Shown piece after piece: positions 59,976 to 64,000 of a DNA stretch of 64,000 bases. Numbering within the stretch: the stretch's first letter is position 1; every line of letters begins with the position of its first letter. The position numbers and the translations under genes were made by a program. The DNA is from Clostridium sp. CAG:793 (GTDB taxonomy: Bacteria; Bacillota; Clostridia; TANB77; CAG-508), in assembly GCA_000433915.1 (NCBI GenBank), contig HF993646.1, positions 46,437 to 110,436 of the forward strand, in the 5' to 3' direction. The notes beneath the pieces were generated by a model, which was not told the origin of the DNA, made no database searches, and saw only the letters and a program-made list of their open reading frames with translations.

Positions 59976-60902
59976 ATGGAAAAAATATTAATTACTGGAC
60001 ATAAAAATCCAGACACAGATACAATATGCTCAAGCTTAGTTATGGAAAAAATAGCAAAACATTATGGCGTAGAAGCACAAGCTGTTAGATTAGGAAAGTT
60101 AAATAAAGAAACAGAATATGTATTTAAATATTTGGGAATAGAGGCACAACCTGAAATTTCAAATGTTGAAGCAAATCAAAAACTTATATTAGTAGATCAT
60201 AATGAAGCAGGTCAAAGTGTTGATGGTAGAAAAGATGCTGAAGTTATAGCTGTAATTGATCATCATAGAATAGCAGATTTTTCAACAGAATTACCATTAT
60301 ATTATATAGCTAAACCTGTTGGATGTACTTCAACTATTTTATATGATATATGCAAACATGAAAACATAGAAATAGACAAACAAATGGCTGTTTTAATGCT
60401 AAGTGCAATTATTTCTGATACTTTATTATTAAAATCTCCAACATGCACAGAAAAAGATATAGAAGCATATAAAGAATTAGAAAGAATCGCTGATGTTGAT
60501 GCAGCTACATATGGCTTAAACATGTTAAAGGCTGGAACAGACATAAGCTCATATTCTTGTGAAAAAGTTATAAACTTGGATGCAAAATTATTTGAAGAAA
60601 ATGGAATGAAAATAGAGATTGCACAAGTAAATACAGCAGATATTGATGATGTATTTTCTAGAAAAGAAGATTTATCATTTGCTATAGAAAAAGAAATAGC
60701 AGAAAAAGGATTAAATTTATTCGTATTTACAATTACTGATATAATAAATACAAATTCTAAAATTATAGCTTTAGGAAAAGACAAAGATATAGTAGAAAAA
60801 GCTTTTGGAAAAAAATTAGATAGTGATGATTCAATGCTATTAGAAGGTGTAGTATCAAGAAAGAAACAGTTAGCTCCACCAATATTATCAGTAATAAAAT
60901 AA
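59976..60902 (+). CDS. ppaC: Manganese-dependent inorganic pyrophosphatase (family II)
   Basis: A 308-residue DHH-family enzyme that hydrolyses pyrophosphate in the cytoplasm. GHKNPDTDTICSSLV (about residues 7-21) and IDHHRIADF (about residues 94-102) bind the metal centre, and SRKKQLAPPI near the C-terminus (about residues 294-303) is the family's SRKKQ motif. There are no CBS domains. I take the ATG at 59976, which has AAAGGAT upstream, over 59958, which would start almost at the transcription start. Strong promoter and terminator. Confidence 0.95.
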   Translation: MEKILITGHKNPDTDTICSSLVMEKIAKHYGVEAQAVRLGKLNKETEYVFKYLGIEAQPEISNVEANQKLILVDHNEAGQSVDGRKDAEVIAVIDHHRIADFSTELPLYYIAKPVGCTSTILYDICKHENIEIDKQMAVLMLSAIISDTLLLKSPTCTEKDIEAYKELERIADVDAATYGLNMLKAGTDISSYSCEKVINLDAKLFEENGMKIEIAQVNTADIDDVFSRKEDLSFAIEKEIAEKGLNLFVFTITDIINTNSKIIALGKDKDIVEKAFGKKLDSDDSMLLEGVVSRKKQLAPPILSVIK

Positions 60903-60908
60903 TTAAGA

Positions 60909-60951
60909 TAAATAGTAACAATTATGAAAATGATTGTTACTATTTTTTTTG
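60909..60951 (+). terminator. Terminator after ppaC
   Basis: AATAGTAACAA (60911-60921) pairs with TTGTTACTATT (60934-60944), followed by a T run. Confidence 0.9.
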
Positions 60952-61005
60952 ACGAAAATTGTAATAAAATGTCGATGAAAAAATAAAAAAATTACTGAAA
61001 AACTA

Positions 61006-61034
61006 TTGACAAAATATTACAAAAAATATATTAT
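61006..61034 (+). promoter_or_regulatory. Promoter of the MucBP-like gene
   Basis: TTGACA (61006-61011), 17 bases, TATTAT (61029-61034). The leader of about 110 bases contains a strong hairpin, TCCATAATT (61038-61046) pairing with AATTATGGA (61057-61065), and a smaller one TTATC/GATAA (about 61070-61085). Confidence 0.75.
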
Positions 61035-61151
61035 TAGTCCATAATTTGGCAAGCCTAATTATGGATATTTATCTTTGACGATAAAAGACTCCAACATTAT
61101 ACAAATACAAAAGATGCAGTAATAATTATATAATAATCGAAAGGGGTCATT

Positions 61152-62531
61152 GTGCATAAAAAAAGTATATCAAATATAAGATTTAAAGTATTGCTAATAG
61201 TTTCTGTTGTAATTCTAACTCTTCATGTTCTTAGAATAATTCAGATTTTGTATGGAGCAAATGTACTTGCACAGGAGAATACAAATGTGTCCATTGTTAA
61301 ATTACAACCTGGAAGTATATTGTATCAAAAATTAGATAATGATTTAATTCAAGTACAGCAAAATACTAAAAAAAGTCTTTTTCAAAAAGATCAGGAAGTA
61401 ATCTTAGAAAATGAGGATATAGCTGAGCCTAATAATGTTGATTCTGTAATAACTCAAATGGACGGAGATAATATGTCAATCTATTTTAATAGACCTAAGG
61501 ATAATGGAACAAAGTATATTTACCTTATAACTAAAGGATCTAATAATAAAGAATTGAGTTTTTATAGTGAATCTGGTATTCAAGGATATAGTTATGCCGT
61601 TGATAATGTTTTAGAAAATCAGGCAGATACTACACTCAATAAACTCGATGAATCGGCTATTATTGTTTCTAATATTGACTACTCGAAAGACTATTATTTA
61701 CATATAAGAACTATGGACAATAGTGGAAATATTTCAAAAAATAAAACTTTTAAAATAGATATAAAATCAGATGGAATATGTGTTAAGTATGTAGACTCTA
61801 ATGGAGAAATATTAGCTCCGAATGAGTATATTTATGGTGCAATTAATGATGAGTATGATGTCAAAGGGTTAGAAAAGAAGATAGATGGATACACATTCAT
61901 TCATTTTGAATGTGATTATGAAGGAAAACTAACAAAAGAATGCAAAGATGTTAAATATCATTATGCCAAGAATTGTTCAATTAGGATAAAATACATAAAC
62001 AAATTAAATAACAAAGAAATAAAAGAAGATACTGTAGAAGAAGGTTACGAAAACAAGAAAATACAAATTGTTCCTAAGAAGATAAGTAATTATTATACTA
62101 ATTCGAAGAATAATGAAGTCGTTTTGCAACCAGGAGAGAATATAATTAAGTTATTTTATACTCCTGTCACAAAGAACTCTACAGAAATGAAAAAAGACAA
62201 TAACACTCAAAGATATATAACTGTAAAATGTGTTGATATAGACACAAATAAGATATTAAGAAAAGACAGCGTAGTTGTTAATTCAAATAATAAAGCTGTA
62301 TACAAATTAAGAAGAATCGAGGGATATCAAATAGTGAAAAACAAAGACAATTCTAATAAAAAGGATAGCTTAATTGATGAGATAATTAGTAGTATAGATA
62401 CTGATAATAAATTTAATGTAAATAATGAGTTAGATTCATTAACCGAAGATGAAAAGAATATGATTGATGAACAATATGAAATTGTTATGAACTGTGATGA
62501 ATCTGATTATATTATATATTATAAAAAATAA
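61152..62531 (+). CDS. Secreted protein with MucBP-like repeats
   Basis: A 459-residue protein with a basic start and one hydrophobic helix (about residues 11-36), then an extracellular part. Residues about 85-205 are a strand-rich region with fibronectin-like layout. Three MucBP-type units follow: ICVKYVDSNGEILAPNEYIYGAINDEYDV, SIRIKYINKLNNKEIKEDTVEEGYENKKI and ITVKCVDIDTNKILRKDSVVVNSNNKAVY, each with the K-Y-x-D pattern at its start. There is no LPxTG or C-terminal helix, so it is secreted or held by its N-terminal helix. GTG start after AAGGGG. Confidence 0.7.
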   Translation: MHKKSISNIRFKVLLIVSVVILTLHVLRIIQILYGANVLAQENTNVSIVKLQPGSILYQKLDNDLIQVQQNTKKSLFQKDQEVILENEDIAEPNNVDSVITQMDGDNMSIYFNRPKDNGTKYIYLITKGSNNKELSFYSESGIQGYSYAVDNVLENQADTTLNKLDESAIIVSNIDYSKDYYLHIRTMDNSGNISKNKTFKIDIKSDGICVKYVDSNGEILAPNEYIYGAINDEYDVKGLEKKIDGYTFIHFECDYEGKLTKECKDVKYHYAKNCSIRIKYINKLNNKEIKEDTVEEGYENKKIQIVPKKISNYYTNSKNNEVVLQPGENIIKLFYTPVTKNSTEMKKDNNTQRYITVKCVDIDTNKILRKDSVVVNSNNKAVYKLRRIEGYQIVKNKDNSNKKDSLIDEIISSIDTDNKFNVNNELDSLTEDEKNMIDEQYEIVMNCDESDYIIYYKK

Positions 62532-62540
62532 TAAATGTAT

Positions 62541-62573
62541 GGAAAAATAACCTATAAACATATAGGTTATTTG
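62541..62573. terminator. Bidirectional terminator between the MucBP-like gene and rnhA
   Basis: AAATAACCTAT pairs with ATAGGTTATTT with a short loop; A and T runs on both sides. Confidence 0.75.
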
Positions 62574-62580
62574 CAAAAGA

Positions 62581-63015
62581 TTATAAGTTTTTAATAGCAT
62601 CTCTAGCTAATTCGTCGCATCGATTGTTATAATGGTTATCTGCATGTCCTTTTACTTTGTTAAAAGTGACTTTATGAATTTTGGTAAGAGAATAAAGTTC
62701 TTGCCAGAGTTCTTTATTTTTTACAGAATCACCAGAAGCTGTTTTCCATCCTTTTTGCATCCAGTTGAAAATCCAACCTTGTGTAAAAGTATTAACAACA
62801 TAAGCACTATCACTATATAATTCGACTTCACAAGGGTATTTTAAAGCTTTCAAACCTTCGATTACAGCAGTAATTTCCATTATATTATTTGTGGTATTTT
62901 TATTGCCACCGGAAATTTCCTTTTCCTTGCCATTATATATTAGTACGGCTGCCCATCCTCCGGGACCTGGATTACCTGAGCATGCACCATCTGTATATAT
63001 GATAATTTTTTCCAT
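62581..63015 (-). CDS. rnhA: Ribonuclease HI
   Basis: A 144-residue enzyme that cuts RNA in RNA-DNA hybrids. The catalytic acids are in YTDGACSGNPGPGGWAAVL (Asp near residue 8), MEITAVIEGL (Glu near 46), SDSAYV (Asp near 68) and the C-terminal CDELARDAI (Asp near 132), the full DEDD set. The basic protrusion is present (WMQKGWKTASGDSVKN), so it is the HI type. GGAGG precedes the ATG. Confidence 0.96.
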   Translation of the reverse strand: MEKIIIYTDGACSGNPGPGGWAAVLIYNGKEKEISGGNKNTTNNIMEITAVIEGLKALKYPCEVELYSDSAYVVNTFTQGWIFNWMQKGWKTASGDSVKNKELWQELYSLTKIHKVTFNKVKGHADNHYNNRCDELARDAIKNL

Positions 63016-63057
63016 ACAAAACCTCCAAATTAATTGAAAAAAATATGAATTTATGTT

Positions 63058-63086
63058 ATTATATCAATAAATAACGTAGCTTTCAA
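63058..63086 (-). promoter_or_regulatory. Promoter of rnhA
   Basis: Minus strand TTGAAA (63081-63086), 17 bases, TATAAT (63058-63063) with TGA before it. It overlaps the divergent leader of the tmcAL gene. Confidence 0.7.
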
Positions 63087-63125
63087 TAGAAAGTATGAAA
63101 TAATATAAAAGAAAGGAGAAGTACA

Positions 63126-64000
63126 TTGTCGAAAATATTAGGAATAATTGCTGAATATAATCCATTTCATAATGGACATGTATATCACATACAAAATAGC
63201 AAAGAACAGGCTGGAGCAGATTATACTGTTGCTGTAATTACAGGTAACTTTACTCAGAGAGGAAATGCAGCCATAGTGAATAAGTGGGAAAAGGCTAAGA
63301 TGGCTATAAAAAGTGGAGTGGATTTAGTAATAGAACTTCCAACACTGTATAGCATATCTAGTGCGGAAAATTTTGCAAGTGGTGCGATAAAAATTCTAGA
63401 TGAACTTGGAATAATTGATAGTTTGTCATTTGGAATAGAATCAAATAATATATCATTGCTTAATAATATAGCTAATGTTTTATATGAAGAACCAGTACAA
63501 TATGTAAATTATTTGAAAGATGAATTAAAACAAGGAAAATCATTTCCTAAAGCACGTGAAGAAGCAATAATCAAATATTTGAAAGATCCTAAGTATGATA
63601 ATATCTTAAATGGATCAAATAATATTTTAGCTATTGAATATCTTAAAGCTTTAAAAAAGCAAAAAAGTAAAATAACTCCGATAGGAATCCGTAGAGAAAA
63701 AGTGTATTACAATAGTAAAAAAATAATAGACGAGTATGCTAGTGCGACTGGTATTAGATATTTAATGATGAGAAAACAAATGGAGGAAGTAGCCAGAGTT
63801 GTTCCAAGTAGTAGTTTTAATATATTGCTAGAAAATATAAAAAATGGGACTTATGTACTTGATCTTGCAAATTATTGTGACATTATAATATATAAATTAA
63901 GAAGTATGACAATAAAGGAAATTGCAGACTTACCAGAAGTATCAGAGGGATTAGAAAATTCGATTAAACAAGCTGTTGGCAAAACTAATAATATCATTGA
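63126..64000 (+). CDS. tmcAL: tRNA(Met) cytidine acetate ligase, partial
   Basis: The first 291 residues of a protein cut by the window end. ILGIIAEYNPFHNGHVYHI has the HxGH motif (HNGH) of nucleotidyltransferases, TGNFTQRGNAAIVNKWEKAKMAI is the second block, and YSISSAENFASGAIKILDELGIIDSLSFGIES is characteristic of TmcAL (YlbM), which makes N4-acetylcytidine at the wobble position of elongator tRNA-Met using acetate and ATP. The start is TTG, eight bases after AAGGAGAA. It is divergent from rnhA. Confidence 0.93.
   Translation, partial: MSKILGIIAEYNPFHNGHVYHIQNSKEQAGADYTVAVITGNFTQRGNAAIVNKWEKAKMAIKSGVDLVIELPTLYSISSAENFASGAIKILDELGIIDSLSFGIESNNISLLNNIANVLYEEPVQYVNYLKDELKQGKSFPKAREEAIIKYLKDPKYDNILNGSNNILAIEYLKALKKQKSKITPIGIRREKVYYNSKKIIDEYASATGIRYLMMRKQMEEVARVVPSSSFNILLENIKNGTYVLDLANYCDIIIYKLRSMTIKEIADLPEVSEGLENSIKQAVGKTNNII

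Noticed and set aside
61029..61151. c-di-GMP riboswitch before the MucBP-like gene
   Set aside because: The hairpins are clear, but the conserved GEMM core sequences are absent.

Overview
The window reads as chromosome from an AT-rich, low-GC Gram-positive anaerobe of the class Clostridia. The evidence is the strong A/T bias at third codon positions, AGA as the main arginine codon, purine-rich Shine-Dalgarno sites before almost every gene, canonical TTGACA-17-TATAAT promoters, a spore protease gene (gpr) and a SleB-type wall hydrolase. No rRNA, CRISPR array, complete insertion sequence or intact prophage is visible.

Layout. 0-4 kb: a small HTH gene, a nitroreductase and two pilin-like surface proteins, one with SpaA/Cna-B-like repeats and a C-terminal LPTTG. 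4-12 kb: GT-C mannosyltransferase-like protein, polA, lytic transglycosylase, DUF1292 protein, HD hydrolase and DNA-3-methyladenine glycosylase. 12-19 kb is accessory: an unknown gene behind an attenuator-like leader, a second HD protein, VOC protein, TPM-domain protein, oleate hydratase with a TetR regulator, a BRO-N protein and several decayed fragments. 19-32 kb is mostly core: rbgA (with an apparent N-terminal frameshift), Mini-RNase III, an orphan Phd antitoxin, a candidate PanAT toxin-antitoxin pair, tRNA-Glu, rpmF, rpmE, miaB, mutS, a TGS-nucleoside kinase, RNHCP protein, trpS and obgE. 32-38 kb: SleB-like hydrolase, then a TetR-acyltransferase-GT8-GT8-acyltransferase operon and a small alarmone synthetase. 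38-50 kb: lexA, tdk, murB, yvcK, a glycogen-debranching-like enzyme, holA, a P-loop kinase between direct repeats, gpr, TraX-like protein and an RluA synthase. 50-64 kb: tRNA-Gly, two unknown genes, glyS, dapF, an mreB-like/tetR/acyl-CoA synthetase operon, an unknown helical protein, tRNA-Met and tRNA-Tyr, inorganic pyrophosphatase, a MucBP-like secreted protein, rnhA and the start of tmcAL.

The main regulatory observation is an 18-bp near-palindrome, TTAGTACAATTGTATTAA and variants, lying exactly between the -35 and -10 elements of three or four promoters. These drive the tetR/plsC/GT8 operon, the mreB-like/tetR/acyl-CoA synthetase operon and the unknown gene at 58 kb. The offset to the -10 is the same every time, which suggests one TetR-controlled lipid or envelope regulon.

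Six or seven genes (38-337, 11924-12277, 14180-14770, 32353-33240, 50455-50919, 50938-51366) have visibly higher GC and different codon use. Most of them sit in their own transcription unit with a strong promoter and a GC-rich terminator hairpin, and look like separately acquired cargo. Several remnants (13.9, 17.4, 17.7, 19.0 and 47.2 kb) show ongoing gene decay.
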